A DNA stretch of 64,000 bases from Methylobacterium sp. (GTDB taxonomy: Bacteria; Pseudomonadota; Alphaproteobacteria; Rhizobiales; Beijerinckiaceae): assembly GCA_020252645.1 (NCBI GenBank), contig JADCCN010000002.1:124001-188000 (forward strand), read 5' to 3'. Shown in pieces: positions 44,665 to 54,086 of the stretch. The stretch's first letter is position 1, and each line of letters starts with the position of its first letter. Position numbers and translations under genes: made by a program. The notes beneath the pieces are model-generated. The model was not told the DNA's origin, ran no database searches, and saw only the letters and a program-made list of their open reading frames with translations.

Positions 44665-46449
44665 ATGACGGATTGCCCGAAAAATCGTCTGATGCCGAAG
44701 GCGTTGCGGGCGCTGGCCCTTGCCTCGGCCTTGGTGATGGTGCCGGCGGCTCTTGCCGCGCCAACCGGTGGCGGATCGCGCCGTCTCGAAGCGCTCGGCG
44801 CCTCCGGCAACTACATCGCGGGCATCGTGGCGAATGCCAGCCGCGATCTCGCGGGCGCGGCGGATTTCTTCGCCGAGGCCTTGCGTGCCGACCCGCGCAA
44901 CGCCGAGCTTCTCGACCAGACCTTCGTCGCCAATCTCGTCGATGGCCGGCTGACCGAGGCCTTTCGCCTGGCGGAACGGCTGGCCCAGCGCGATCGCGAA
45001 AACTCTCTGGCACATGTCGCCATGGGTGTGCGGGCGTTGAAGGCGAAGGATTTCCAGCGTGCGCGCGCGGCGTTCGACCGCGCTGGCGGCAATGAGCGCC
45101 GGACCGATCTCACCGTGTCGCTCCTCAGGGCCTGGACGCTTGTCGGCTCGGGGGATCTCGATGGCGCCCTGCGCACGGTCGACCGCTTCTCCGATGCCGA
45201 GCTGCGCCCGTTCCGGGATTTCTTCGGCGGGCTGATGGCGGATGTCGGCAAGCGGTTCCCGGAGGCGGAAAAGCGCCTGAAAAGCGCCTATGAGAGCGAC
45301 CCTGCTTCCATTCGCTTTGCGGATGCCTATGCGCGATTGCTGTCGCGCCGGGGCCGTATCGCGGAGGCACAAGGCATTTACCGCCAATGGCGCGAGCGCA
45401 ATCTGGGCCAGCCGTTCCTTGATGCCCAGTCACTCGCCCTGTTCAGGGGCGAAAAGCTCGATCCGCTCGCGGCGGATGTCAGCGAGGGCGTAGCGGAGGT
45501 TTTCTACAGCCTCGGCAGCCTGGGTTCCGCGGCGCGTGATCCGCTGACCGCACTCGTCTACATGCAGTTCGCGCATCATCTCGCCGACGGCGACGAACTC
45601 ATCACGCTGACCATCGCGGAATTCTACGAGCAACTGCGCCAGAACCAGCGTGCGGCCGACACCTATGCGCGCATTCCGCCGGCATCGGTGTTCGGCAATC
45701 GCGCAGCCATCGGTCGCGCGGCGGCTCTGGAGAGGCTCGACAAAACGGAAGAGGCCATCGAGGCGCTGAAGGCGCTCCTTGCACTCCACCCCGAAGACAT
45801 CGAGGCGGCGGATACGCTCGGCTCCATCTACCGCGCGAGGAAGAACTGGCTCGCCTCCGTCGAGGTCTATGACGCGGCGATCAAGGCCACGAAAAGCATC
45901 GAGCAGAAGCATTGGGTGCTCTTCTTCGGCCGCGCCGTCGGCTACGAGCGCTCGAAGCAATGGGCCATGGCCGAGCCGGATTTCCTGAAGGCGCTCGAAT
46001 TGCTGCCGCCGCGACCGCGCAATGCGCGCGAGCGGGCCGAGCGGGCCAATGTTCTGAATTATCTTGCCTATTCCTGGGTCGATATGCACATGAACATCGA
46101 CCGTTCCTTCGAAATGCTGCGCGAGGCGGTTTCGCTCGCGCCGCAGGATGGCGCGATCGTCGACAGTCTCGGCTGGGCCTATTACCGGTTGGGACGCTAC
46201 GAGGACGCCGTGCGCGAACTCGAGCGGGCCGTGCTGCTTCGCGCGGGCGACGTGACGATCAACGATCACCTCGGGGATGCCTATTGGCGGGTCGGGCGGC
46301 GGCGCGAGGCCCAGTTCAAGTGGCAGCACGCGCTCGATCTCAAGCCTGATCCCGAAGAGCGTGCGGCCATCGAGAAGAAGCTCGAGAACGGCCTTGAGGA
46401 TGTATCGGCGGCGGTTATCGCGCCCGCTGCGAAGCCGAATGGCGGGTGA
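44665..46449 (+). CDS. Secreted tetratricopeptide (TPR) repeat protein
   Basis: A 594-residue protein with a signal peptide (ALRALALASALVMVPAALAAP) and TPR-like helix pairs through most of its length, for example AAFDRAGGNERRTDLTVSLL, LLALHPEDIEAADTLGSIY, SLAPQDGAIVDSLGWAYYRL and LRAGDVTINDHLGDAYWRVG. Such periplasmic TPR proteins are scaffolds; the partner is unknown. ATG 44665 is preceded by AGGGA; ATG 44692 is an alternative. The long open frame back to 44242 covers repeats. Its end overlaps the ispE start. Confidence 0.88.
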   Translation: MTDCPKNRLMPKALRALALASALVMVPAALAAPTGGGSRRLEALGASGNYIAGIVANASRDLAGAADFFAEALRADPRNAELLDQTFVANLVDGRLTEAFRLAERLAQRDRENSLAHVAMGVRALKAKDFQRARAAFDRAGGNERRTDLTVSLLRAWTLVGSGDLDGALRTVDRFSDAELRPFRDFFGGLMADVGKRFPEAEKRLKSAYESDPASIRFADAYARLLSRRGRIAEAQGIYRQWRERNLGQPFLDAQSLALFRGEKLDPLAADVSEGVAEVFYSLGSLGSAARDPLTALVYMQFAHHLADGDELITLTIAEFYEQLRQNQRAADTYARIPPASVFGNRAAIGRAAALERLDKTEEAIEALKALLALHPEDIEAADTLGSIYRARKNWLASVEVYDAAIKATKSIEQKHWVLFFGRAVGYERSKQWAMAEPDFLKALELLPPRPRNARERAERANVLNYLAYSWVDMHMNIDRSFEMLREAVSLAPQDGAIVDSLGWAYYRLGRYEDAVRELERAVLLRAGDVTINDHLGDAYWRVGRRREAQFKWQHALDLKPDPEERAAIEKKLENGLEDVSAAVIAPAAKPNGG

Positions 46450-47311
46450 CGCGGCGCGCATGTTTCGCGAATCCGCACCGGCCAAGATCAATCTTTTCCT
46501 GCATGTGCTTGGCCGGCAGGCCGATGGCTATCATGTGCTTGAAAGCCTGGTGACCTTCGCCGATCTCGGGGATGAACTTGAACTGGAACCGGATCGGCCC
46601 TTGGCGCTGGCGGTGGAGGGGCCCTTTTCCTTCGGTCTTGCGGGCGACCACAACCTGGTGCTGAAGGCGGCGCGCGCGGCCACCGCGCAATTCGGCCGCC
46701 TGCGTCTGGGTTCATTCCGGCTCGTCAAGAACCTTCCCGTCGCCTCGGGCATTGGCGGCGGCTCGAGCGATGCCGGCGCGGCCCTGCGGCTCATTGCGCG
46801 GCTCAACGGCATCGATTTCGATGATTCGCGCCTCACCGATGCGGCCCGCACCCTTGGGGCGGATGTCCCTGTCTGCCTCGATCCCATCGCGCCGCGCCTG
46901 ATGCATGGCATCGGGCATGAACTGGGGAACCGGCTCTACGGGCTCCGCTACCCCGCCGTGCTGGTCAATCCGGTCGTGCCGCTCGATACGCGCGCTGTCT
47001 TTGGCGGGCTTGGGCTGTCGCCGGGGGACCGCTTCGTACCCATGAAGATGGAAGCGCCCTGTGATCTCATTGCGCTGGCCGGCACGCGCAATGATCTCGA
47101 GGGGCCCGCAAGGGCCATCGTTCCACAGATCGAGGACGTGCTCGGCGCCCTGCGCGCCTCGCCCGGCTGCCGCTTCGCGCGCATGTCGGGTTCCGGGGCC
47201 ACCTGCTTTGCGATCTTCGACCATTATGCCGAGGGTGCCGATGCGGCCGCCCGGCTGCAGGTCGAGCGGGAATGGTGGGCGCGACCCACCTGGCTGAAAC
47301 TTCCGAGCTGA
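46439..47311 (+). CDS. ispE: 4-diphosphocytidyl-2-C-methyl-D-erythritol kinase
   Basis: IspE phosphorylates CDP-ME in the MEP isoprenoid pathway. It is a GHMP kinase: ESAPAKINLFLHVLGRQADGYH at the start, the ATP loop LPVASGIGGGSSDAGAALR and the late MSGSGATCFAIF. ATG 46439 overlaps the TPR gene by 11 bases and gives 290 residues; ATG 46460 (MFRESAPAKINLFL) is an equally good start. With ispH at 2 kb it feeds isoprenoids, including the ubiquinone tail. Confidence 0.96.
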   Translation: MAGDAARMFRESAPAKINLFLHVLGRQADGYHVLESLVTFADLGDELELEPDRPLALAVEGPFSFGLAGDHNLVLKAARAATAQFGRLRLGSFRLVKNLPVASGIGGGSSDAGAALRLIARLNGIDFDDSRLTDAARTLGADVPVCLDPIAPRLMHGIGHELGNRLYGLRYPAVLVNPVVPLDTRAVFGGLGLSPGDRFVPMKMEAPCDLIALAGTRNDLEGPARAIVPQIEDVLGALRASPGCRFARMSGSGATCFAIFDHYAEGADAAARLQVEREWWARPTWLKLPS

Positions 47312-47314
47312 GCG

Positions 47315-47821
47315 ATGATCACACCGGAATTCGTGCGGATGATGGCGCGCTACAATGCCTGGCAGAACAGATCGCTTATCGAGGCGGCGTCCGGGCTGGA
47401 CGATGCTGCCCGCCGATTGGATCGCGGAGCGTTCTTCCGCTCCATCGCCGGCACGTTCAACCACCTGTATTGGGGTGATTCCATCTGGATGTGGCGCTTC
47501 GGTGCGACCGCAAAACCCAAAGGTGGCATCGCGGATTCGGCGGGTCACTTCGAAACCTGGGCGGATTTCCTGGCGGCGCGCCAATCGCTCGACCAGGCCA
47601 TTCTCGATTGGGCGGAAGCGGTTCCGGCCGAATGGCTCAAGGGCGAGATGCGCTGGAATTCCGCATCGGCCGGCCGTGAGGTTTCACGCGAGCATGGCCT
47701 GCTGGTTGCACATTTCTTCAACCACCAGACCCATCATCGCGGGCAGATCCACGCGATGCTGACGGCGGCCGGCGCGAAGCCCGACGATACGGATCTGTTC
47801 CTGTTGCCGGATCGGGCCTGA
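47315..47821 (+). CDS. DinB-family metal-binding protein
   Basis: A 168-residue four-helix protein of the DinB/YfiT type. The likely metal ligands are His residues in TFNHLYWGD and in the helix HFFNHQTHHRGQIH. Despite the name this family is unrelated to DNA polymerase IV; members are thiol-dependent S-transferases or hydrolases. It starts four bases after ispE and converges on the polyprenyl synthase with no gap. Confidence 0.93.
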   Translation: MITPEFVRMMARYNAWQNRSLIEAASGLDDAARRLDRGAFFRSIAGTFNHLYWGDSIWMWRFGATAKPKGGIADSAGHFETWADFLAARQSLDQAILDWAEAVPAEWLKGEMRWNSASAGREVSREHGLLVAHFFNHQTHHRGQIHAMLTAAGAKPDDTDLFLLPDRA

Positions 47822-48838
47822 TCAATAGGCGCGGGCGAGGCAGAAATCGACGACCTCGCTCAGCGCCTCGCGCATGGGCGAAACCGGGAAGAGCGCAAGG
47901 GCATCCTTCGCCACCTCGCCGTAATGGCGGGCACGCTCGACCGTGTCCTCCAGCGCGCGATGTTTCTTCAGAAGCGCGATGGCGCGGGAAAGCGCGGCAT
48001 CATCATTCTGGCCCTGCTCCAGCGCTCGCTTCCAGAAGGCGCGTTCCTGATCCGAGCCGCGCCGGAAGGCAAGCACCACGGGAAGCGTGATCTTGCCCTC
48101 GCGGAAATCGTCGCCGACATTCTTGCCGAGCTTCGCGCCCGAACCGCCATAATCGAGCGAATCATCGATGAGCTGGAACGCGACACCGAGATTCATGCCG
48201 TAGGAGCGGCAGGCGCGACGCTTCGCTTCATCGCAATCCGGCACGAGCAGGGGGCCGACTTCCGCCGCCGCCGCGAAAAGCGCCGCGGTCTTCGAGCGGA
48301 TCACCGCGAGATAATCATCCTCGGTGGTCGAGGTGTTCTTGGCGGCGGCGAGCTGCATGACCTCGCCTTCGGCAATGACGGCCGCCGCGGTGGAGAGCAC
48401 ATCGAGGCAAGGCAGGGAACCCACCTCCACCATCATGCGGAACGCCTGGCCGAGCAGGAAATCGCCAACCAGCACGCTCGCCTCATTCCCCCACACCTTG
48501 CGGGCGGAAGGCTTGCCGCGACGCAGGTCGCTTTCATCCACCACATCGTCATGCAGCAGGGTCGCCGTATGCATGAATTCCACGGCCGCCGCGAGGCGGA
48601 TATGCCCCGCGCCCTGCACGTTCGAGAGTTGCGCGGTGGCAAGCGTGAGCATGGGGCGCAGGCGCTTGCCACCGGATGAGATGAGATGCTGGGCGACCTC
48701 CGGGATCATCGCAACCTCGGAACCCGTCCGCGAGAGGATCATCTCGTTCACGCGCGTCATGTCGTCGCGCACGAGGGCCACGAGGCGCTCGATGCCCTCG
48801 GTCCCGACCTTTTCGTTGAAGGAAACGACCACGCCCAA
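47822..48838 (-). CDS. ispB: Long-chain polyprenyl diphosphate synthase (ubiquinone side chain)
   Basis: A 338-residue trans-prenyl synthase with the first Asp motif LLHDDVVDESDLRRGKPS and the second LIDDSLDYGG. It elongates farnesyl diphosphate to the octa- or decaprenyl chain used by UbiA; chain length cannot be read from sequence, though decaprenyl (Q10) is usual in Rhizobiales. GGKRLRPML and TATLLHDD are standard. It is divergent from the methyltransferase gene at 48942. Confidence 0.94.
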   Translation of the reverse strand: MGVVVSFNEKVGTEGIERLVALVRDDMTRVNEMILSRTGSEVAMIPEVAQHLISSGGKRLRPMLTLATAQLSNVQGAGHIRLAAAVEFMHTATLLHDDVVDESDLRRGKPSARKVWGNEASVLVGDFLLGQAFRMMVEVGSLPCLDVLSTAAAVIAEGEVMQLAAAKNTSTTEDDYLAVIRSKTAALFAAAAEVGPLLVPDCDEAKRRACRSYGMNLGVAFQLIDDSLDYGGSGAKLGKNVGDDFREGKITLPVVLAFRRGSDQERAFWKRALEQGQNDDAALSRAIALLKKHRALEDTVERARHYGEVAKDALALFPVSPMREALSEVVDFCLARAY

Positions 48839-48941
48839 CGGAATAATCCTCTTGCCACCCCGGCCTTCTCGACCTCAAGACGCTTGCACCCTCTCTACGC
48901 GAATTGCAACGTTTGCGATCACCCCCCTGGAAAGGCCGGGC

Positions 48942-49685
48942 ATGCAGATCACGGATGACCGGCTTCTCGGGGGGCGCTTGCGGCTCTTCCAGCCCGCCCG
49001 CGGTCATCGTGCCGGGACGGATGGCGTATTGCTCGCGGCTGCCATGCCGCCGGATGCCCGACGCATTGCCGATCTCGGTGCCTCCAGCGGGCTGGTCGGC
49101 CTGGCGGCTGCGCTCGCCTTGCCCGAAGCGCGGGTGACGCTGTTCGAGCGGGAGACCGATCTGGTGGCACTATCGCGCCGGAACATCGAGGCCAATGCCC
49201 TCGCGGCGCGCGTTGAAGCTGTGGAAGCGGATATTCTTGCAAGGGGCGCGCTGGCGGATTTTCTCGAAGCCTTCGATGCCGTGCTCACCAACCCGCCTTT
49301 TCTCGAGGCGCGTCGCACCCGTCTGTCACCCACCAAGGCGGGTGCGCATGCGCTCGGCGCGGATGACGGTGCGTCGCTGGAAGCCTGGATGCGCCGGGCG
49401 GCCTCCATTCTCAAGCCGCGCGGGCAAGTGGTGATGATCCATCGGGCCGATTCGATCGAGACGGTTCTCGCAGCGATGCACGGGCGATTCGGCAGCCTCC
49501 GCCTGCGCTTCATCCATCCGCGGGCGGGCGAGGATGCGATCCGCCTGCTGGTTCAGGGCGTCAAGGGTTCACGGGGCCCGCTCGCGATCGGTTCACCTCT
49601 CGTGCTGCATGAGGCCGATGGACGTTTCACGGCCGAAGCGCAGGCCATCCATGAGGGGCGGGCGCGCATCGCCTTCAGCCCCTGA
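48942..49685 (+). CDS. TrmN6-type methyltransferase
   Basis: A 247-residue class I AdoMet methyltransferase. The start QITDDRLLGGRLRLFQPARGHRAGTDGVLLAAA, the AdoMet loop IADLGASSGLVGLAAAL and the catalytic NPPF (AVLTNPPFLEARR) match the tRNA1(Val) adenine-37 N6-methyltransferase family. ATG 48942 has GGAAAGG upstream; the open frame to 48324 is shadow of the polyprenyl synthase. RNA target assignment is by family only. Confidence 0.88.
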   Translation: MQITDDRLLGGRLRLFQPARGHRAGTDGVLLAAAMPPDARRIADLGASSGLVGLAAALALPEARVTLFERETDLVALSRRNIEANALAARVEAVEADILARGALADFLEAFDAVLTNPPFLEARRTRLSPTKAGAHALGADDGASLEAWMRRAASILKPRGQVVMIHRADSIETVLAAMHGRFGSLRLRFIHPRAGEDAIRLLVQGVKGSRGPLAIGSPLVLHEADGRFTAEAQAIHEGRARIAFSP

Positions 49686-49741
49686 AACGAAAACCCCGCG
49701 GGTTCGGGGATAAACAAAACCCGCCCCAGGGGCCAAGCCGC

Positions 49742-50134
49742 TCACCGGCAAATCCGCACCCAGCGGCGCACATAGCCATGCGGCGTCCAGACCCAACGCA
49801 GGCGGTTCACGCAGCGCCGATAGACCGCACGCGGATAATAGACCGGCCGGCCATAATGGCGATGGCGATGGCGATAGATCGGCCGATGGTAGCCGATATG
49901 TGGCCGGTAATGGTGCCGGTAATGGGGCCGGGTGTGGTGCGGCGAGCGATAGACACGGCGATGGGAGTAATACTGAACTGTGTCGGCCGCACGGCTCCCG
50001 GCCTCTGCTGCAAGAGCGAAGCCGGCTGGCGGGGTGGCTGCGCGCGCGGGCGCAAGCGCCAGAGCCATGAGACCCATGAGACCCATGAGAAACGCCATCA
50101 GCATGGCGGCCGGAAAGCGGGAAAATCTGGTCAT
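49742..50134 (-). CDS. His/Tyr/Arg-rich secreted small protein
   Basis: A 130-residue protein with a signal peptide containing a tandem MGLMGLMALAL (the DNA repeats ATGGGTCTC) and a mature part dominated by His, Tyr and Arg (for example YRHHYRPHIGYHRPIYRHR). It ends with two Cys in CVNRLRWVW and RWVRICR, which could form a disulfide. The composition suggests metal, heme or polyanion binding at the cell surface, but this is inference. Similar small proteins are common in Rhizobiales. Confidence 0.75.
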   Translation of the reverse strand: MTRFSRFPAAMLMAFLMGLMGLMALALAPARAATPPAGFALAAEAGSRAADTVQYYSHRRVYRSPHHTRPHYRHHYRPHIGYHRPIYRHRHRHYGRPVYYPRAVYRRCVNRLRWVWTPHGYVRRWVRICR

Positions 50135-50561
50135 CGTTCATCCCCTGTCGATGTCGCCCTTTTGGGGGAGGTTAAGGCCCTTTTTATGAACACCAGCACA
50201 ATGGCGGGCGCGCTTTGGCGCGGCCCCTCGGCACAGTCGCCAGGCTCGAAGGGAATGAATGCCTTTCGCCCCCATCATTCCAGATGGCAATCGAGGGCCT
50301 GGGCACCAGGCACCGGCCCCGCGAAGGAAGCTGCCGCGATCTTCCGAAAGCCAGGCACGGCCTTTCTCTGTCTGGAAGGTTGCCTCGGAAGCCCGGATGC
50401 TCGGTGGTTTCCGCAGAGCCGCCGACGACGCTCGAAGCGGCGTGAAAATTTTTGAAGAGCCAAGCGGATTTGCGCCGCAGGGCGGTTTCCACCGGCGGGG
50501 AAAATGCTCTAAGCGGAAGCGTTGATTGTCATCCCGACGAGAATTGCCACCGAGTCCGCCG
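50135..50561. other. Intergenic region upstream of glyQ
   Basis: A 427-bp stretch between the divergent His-rich gene and glyQ. Six-frame ORFs across it have low-complexity composition and no family look. A fragment at about 50481-50511 (GGCGGTTTCC then GGGGAAAATGCTCTAA) resembles the palindromic repeats seen at 44.3 kb and 3 kb. It should hold the glyQ promoter; none is clear. Confidence 0.5.
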
Positions 50562-51485
50562 ATGTCCGTTCCCGCCCCGCTCGACCCCATCAAGTCCTTC
50601 CAGGGCCTGATCCTCACGCTTCAGAATTTCTGGGCATCGAAGGGCTGCGTCATCCTCCAGCCCTATGACATGGAGGTGGGGGCCGGCACCTTCCACCCGG
50701 CGACGACGCTTCGTGCGCTGGGGCCGAAGGCGTGGAACGCGGCCTATGTGCAGCCCTCGCGCCGCCCCAAGGATGGCCGCTATGGCAAGAACCCCAACCG
50801 CTTCCAGCATTATTACCAGTATCAGGTGATCCTGAAGCCCTCGCCGCCGAACCTGCAGGAGCTTTACCTCGAAAGCCTCTATGCCATCGGCATCGATCCG
50901 GCCTTGCACGACCTCCGTTTTGTCGAGGATGATTGGGAAAGCCCCACGCTCGGCGCCTGGGGGCTTGGCTGGGAATGCTGGTGCGACGGCATGGAAGTGA
51001 GCCAGTTCACCTATTTCCAGCAGGTCGCGGGACAGGAATGCGCGCCGGTCGCCGGTGAGCTTACCTATGGCCTCGAGCGCCTCGCGATGTATCTGCAGGG
51101 CGTCGATAACGGTTTCGAACTCAACTTCAACGGCCTCGAAGGCGACGCCAAGGTCACCTATGGCGATGTCTTCCGGCAGGCCGAGGAGGAATATTCCCGG
51201 CACAATTTCGATTATGCCGATACCGAGAAGCTGTTCCGCAACTTCGCGGAGGCCGAGAAGGAATGCCTCGCGCTGCTCAAGGCGGGCGAACGCGGCGAAG
51301 GCCAGCACCACGGCCAGGTGCTTCCGGCCTATGATCAATGCATCAAGGCCTCGCACGCCTTCAACCTGCTCGATGCGCGCGGCGTCATCTCCGTGACCGA
51401 GCGGCAGAGCTACATCCTGCGCGTGCGCGAATTGGCGAAAGAATGCGGCAAAGCCTGGGTGAAGACCGAGGCGGGCGGCGCCTGA
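50562..51485 (+). CDS. glyQ: Glycyl-tRNA synthetase alpha subunit
   Basis: The 307-residue catalytic subunit of the bacterial (alpha-beta)2 glycyl-tRNA synthetase. Class II features: [20 protein letters not shown], motif 2 region [15 protein letters not shown], and the Gly-recognition segment [18 protein letters not shown] 50562 ([15 protein letters not shown]) is the start; the frame back to 50526 is not needed. glyS follows after a small inserted gene. Confidence 0.97.
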   Translation: MSVPAPLDPIKSFQGLILTLQNFWASKGCVILQPYDMEVGAGTFHPATTLRALGPKAWNAAYVQPSRRPKDGRYGKNPNRFQHYYQYQVILKPSPPNLQELYLESLYAIGIDPALHDLRFVEDDWESPTLGAWGLGWECWCDGMEVSQFTYFQQVAGQECAPVAGELTYGLERLAMYLQGVDNGFELNFNGLEGDAKVTYGDVFRQAEEEYSRHNFDYADTEKLFRNFAEAEKECLALLKAGERGEGQHHGQVLPAYDQCIKASHAFNLLDARGVISVTERQSYILRVRELAKECGKAWVKTEAGGA

Positions 51486-51502
51486 ACAAGCAGGAGAGAG
51501 CA

Positions 51503-51742
51503 ATGACCAAAGCGCAGGCGGGCGGCACCGCCCCGATCGTCATGGATGTGGAAGCGGGCAAGGATTACTGGTGGTGCACCTGCGGCCAATCGAAGAACCA
51601 GCCATTCTGCGATGGCTCGCACAAGGGCAGCACCTTCTCGCCCATGAAATGGACCGCCGGGGAAAGCCGCAAGGTCGCGTTCTGCACCTGCAAGCAGACC
51701 GGCAAATCCCCGATATGTGACGGAACACACAAGGCGCTCTGA
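51503..51742 (+). CDS. Dual-CDGSH iron-sulfur protein (mitoNEET-like)
   Basis: A 79-residue protein with two CDGSH motifs: CTCGQSKNQPFCDGSH and CTCKQTGKSPICDGTH. Both fit C-x-C-x2-(S/T)-x3-P-x-C-D-G-(S/T)-H, each binding a labile [2Fe-2S] cluster with three Cys and one His. Proteins of this type act in iron or redox homeostasis. ATG 51503 has AGGAG seven bases upstream. It lies between glyQ and glyS with short gaps on both sides, so it is probably co-transcribed with the synthetase genes. Confidence 0.93.
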   Translation: MTKAQAGGTAPIVMDVEAGKDYWWCTCGQSKNQPFCDGSHKGSTFSPMKWTAGESRKVAFCTCKQTGKSPICDGTHKAL

Positions 51743-51767
51743 GCGCCGAAGACCAGACTGAGCCCCG

Positions 51768-53999
51768 ATGCCCGATCTCCTCCTCGAACTCTTTTCCGAA
51801 GAAATTCCCGCCCGCATGCAGAGGCAGGCGGCGGAGGATTTGAAAAAGCTCGTCACCGGCGCGCTGGTGGATCGGGGCTTGGTTTACGAAGGCGCCCGGG
51901 CTTTCGCCACCCCGCGCCGGCTGGCGCTTACCATCGCCGGCCTGCCCTCGCGCCAGCCCGATACGCGCGAAGAGAAGAAAGGTCCGCGCATCTCCGCGCC
52001 GGAGGCTGCGCGGCTGGGCTTCCTGAAATCCATCGGCGTGCCGGAAAGCGAATTCCATCGCTTCGATCTCTACGAGGGCCATTCCATCTCCCTGCCGGAG
52101 CGCGGCCTTTCGGTGGAGGTGCGCGGCACCGGCAAGGATGCCACCGCCTTCGCGCTGATCGAGAGGGAAGGCGTCGAGACCCTTGCGGTGCTGGCGGAGA
52201 TCCTGCCGGGCATCATCCGCAGCTTCCCCTGGCCGAAGAGCATGCGCTGGGGCGCGGCCAGCGCGCAGCCGGGCTCGCTCCGCTGGGTGCGCCCTTTGCG
52301 CGCCATCCTCGCGACCTTCGGGGCGGAAACCGAAGATACCGAGATCGTGCCCTTCGAGGTGGATGGCCTGAAGGCGGGCAACATCACCTATGGGCACCGC
52401 TTCATGAAGCCGGAGGCGATTGAGGTTCGCCGCTTCGCGGATTACGTGACGAGGCTTGAGGCCGCGAAGGTGGTTCTCGATGCCGACCGGCGCAAGGAGA
52501 TCATCCGCGCCGATGCCCGGAACCTCGCCTTCGCGGTAGGGCTGGAACTCGTGGAGGACGAGGGCCTGCTCGAAGAGGTCGCGGGCCTCGTCGAATGGCC
52601 GGTGGTGCTGATGGGCGGCTTCGAGGAAGCCTTCCTCGATGTGCCGGCCGAGGTGATCCGCGCGACCATCCGCGCGAACCAGAAATGCTTTGTGCTCCGC
52701 AAGGCCGATGGCAGCCTGGCAAACCGTTTCCTCCTCACCGCGAATATCGAGGCGAAGGATGGCGGCAAGGTCATCATCGCTGGCAATGAACGCGTGATCC
52801 GCGCGCGCCTCTCGGATGCGAAATTCTTCTGGGAGAACGACAAGCGCGTTTGGGAAGGCTACAAGGAAAAAGACAAGCTCGATGCGGCTCTGGCCCGCTT
52901 CCAGAAGGTCACCTTCCACGAGAAGCTCGGCTCCCAGTGGGATCGCATCGAGCGGATTCGCGCGCTGGCGAAGGAACTCTGCAAGGTTACGGGCGCGGAC
53001 GAAAAGCTGGTCGATCGCGCCGTGACGCTCTGCAAGGCGGATCTCCTCACCGAAATCGTGGGCGAATTCCCCGAGGTGCAGGGTTTCATGGGCCGCCTCT
53101 ATGCGGGGCTCATCGGCGAACACCCGTCGGTCGCGGCCGCCTGCGAGGAGCATTACAAGCCCGTCGGCCCGAATGATCGCGTGCCCACGGACAAGGTGTC
53201 GGTCACGGTCGCACTCGCCGACAAGCTTTATACCCTCATGCGCTTCTGGGCCATCGACGAGAAGCCCACCGGCTCGAAAGACCCCTATGCTTTGCGGCGC
53301 GCGGCGTTGGGAAGCATTAGGCAATTAGTAGAAAACAGGGTTCGAATATCGCTCCTAAGCTTTTTTTGTCGGCACGTCCGTTTGCCGGCAATGCTTGCAC
53401 CCCCAAATGCCGATCCAGCCGAGGAGGCGAGGAAGGCAAGAAGTGCTTTGGCATTCGACCTCCTCTCGTTCTTCCATGATCGTCTGAAGGTCATGCTCCG
53501 CGATTCCGGTGCGCGGCATGATCTGGTGGATGCCGTGCTCGGTAACGGGGAAACCAACGACGACCTCCTGCTCGTCGTTCGTCGCGTCGAGGCGCTCGGC
53601 AAGTTCCTCGACACCGAGGATGGCAAGAACCTTCTTGCTGGCTACAAGCGCGCTGCGAACCTCCTGCGCGACGAGGAAAAGAAGGCAAAGACAACGAATG
53701 AAACGGAAGGCGCGTTCGAAGCCGCAGCCGACCCCGCTTTGCTGACGGAAGCGAGCGAAAAGGCGCTTCACGCCGCGCTCGCCAAGGCGGGCGAGGCGGT
53801 GCTGGTCGCGCTCGAAAAGCCGGATTTTGAGGCCGCGATGCGCGCCATGGCCTCGCTTCGCGCGCCGGTCGATGCCTTCTTCGATGCCGTGATGGTCAAT
53901 GCGGAAGACCCCGCCATCCGCAGGAACCGCCTCGCTTTGCTGGCCACGCTTCGCCGTGTAACAAGGCAAGTGGCGGATTTCTCCAAAATCGCGGGATAA
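51768..53999 (+). CDS. glyS: Glycyl-tRNA synthetase beta subunit
   Basis: The 743-residue tRNA-binding subunit partnering GlyQ. It begins [18 protein letters not shown] and contains [28 protein letters not shown] and [24 protein letters not shown], all typical. Between about 53307 and 53459 the codons change sharply (TTA, GTA, ATA, CTA, CGA, AGG, AGA, AGT) while the protein stays in frame; the neighbourhood uses GC-ending codons. This patch may come from recombination with a foreign allele. A second, diverged copy of the gene's last nine codons lies just downstream. Confidence 0.96.
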   Translation: MPDLLLELFSEEIPARMQRQAAEDLKKLVTGALVDRGLVYEGARAFATPRRLALTIAGLPSRQPDTREEKKGPRISAPEAARLGFLKSIGVPESEFHRFDLYEGHSISLPERGLSVEVRGTGKDATAFALIEREGVETLAVLAEILPGIIRSFPWPKSMRWGAASAQPGSLRWVRPLRAILATFGAETEDTEIVPFEVDGLKAGNITYGHRFMKPEAIEVRRFADYVTRLEAAKVVLDADRRKEIIRADARNLAFAVGLELVEDEGLLEEVAGLVEWPVVLMGGFEEAFLDVPAEVIRATIRANQKCFVLRKADGSLANRFLLTANIEAKDGGKVIIAGNERVIRARLSDAKFFWENDKRVWEGYKEKDKLDAALARFQKVTFHEKLGSQWDRIERIRALAKELCKVTGADEKLVDRAVTLCKADLLTEIVGEFPEVQGFMGRLYAGLIGEHPSVAAACEEHYKPVGPNDRVPTDKVSVTVALADKLYTLMRFWAIDEKPTGSKDPYALRRAALGSIRQLVENRVRISLLSFFCRHVRLPAMLAPPNADPAEEARKARSALAFDLLSFFHDRLKVMLRDSGARHDLVDAVLGNGETNDDLLLVVRRVEALGKFLDTEDGKNLLAGYKRAANLLRDEEKKAKTTNETEGAFEAAADPALLTEASEKALHAALAKAGEAVLVALEKPDFEAAMRAMASLRAPVDAFFDAVMVNAEDPAIRRNRLALLATLRRVTRQVADFSKIAG

Positions 54000-54054
54000 G
54001 GCTCTGGCAAAGCGCGACTGCGCGCCGGGCGGTCAGCCCGGTCCAAGAACGACA

Positions 54055-54084
54055 AAGCCGGATTTTACGAAGATTGCGGGGTGA
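54055..54084 (+). pseudogene. Remnant of a second glyS 3' end
   Basis: In one frame the bases encode KPDFTKIAG and a TGA stop, against ADFSKIAG and TAA at the end of the intact glyS. Twenty of 28 aligned bases match, and the differences are mostly at third codon positions. This pattern points to a diverged allele's tail rather than a recent tandem copy. The piece is too short to function. Confidence 0.5.
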
Positions 54085-54086
54085 GG

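Noticed and set aside
49686-49741. Terminator between the TrmN6-type gene and the His-rich gene
   Set aside because: CCCCG/CGGGG stem of five pairs with no T-run; too weak to call.
50138-50617. 159-residue minus-strand open frame in the gap before glyQ
   Set aside because: It has low-complexity composition, crosses into glyQ and contains a repeat fragment; no family look.
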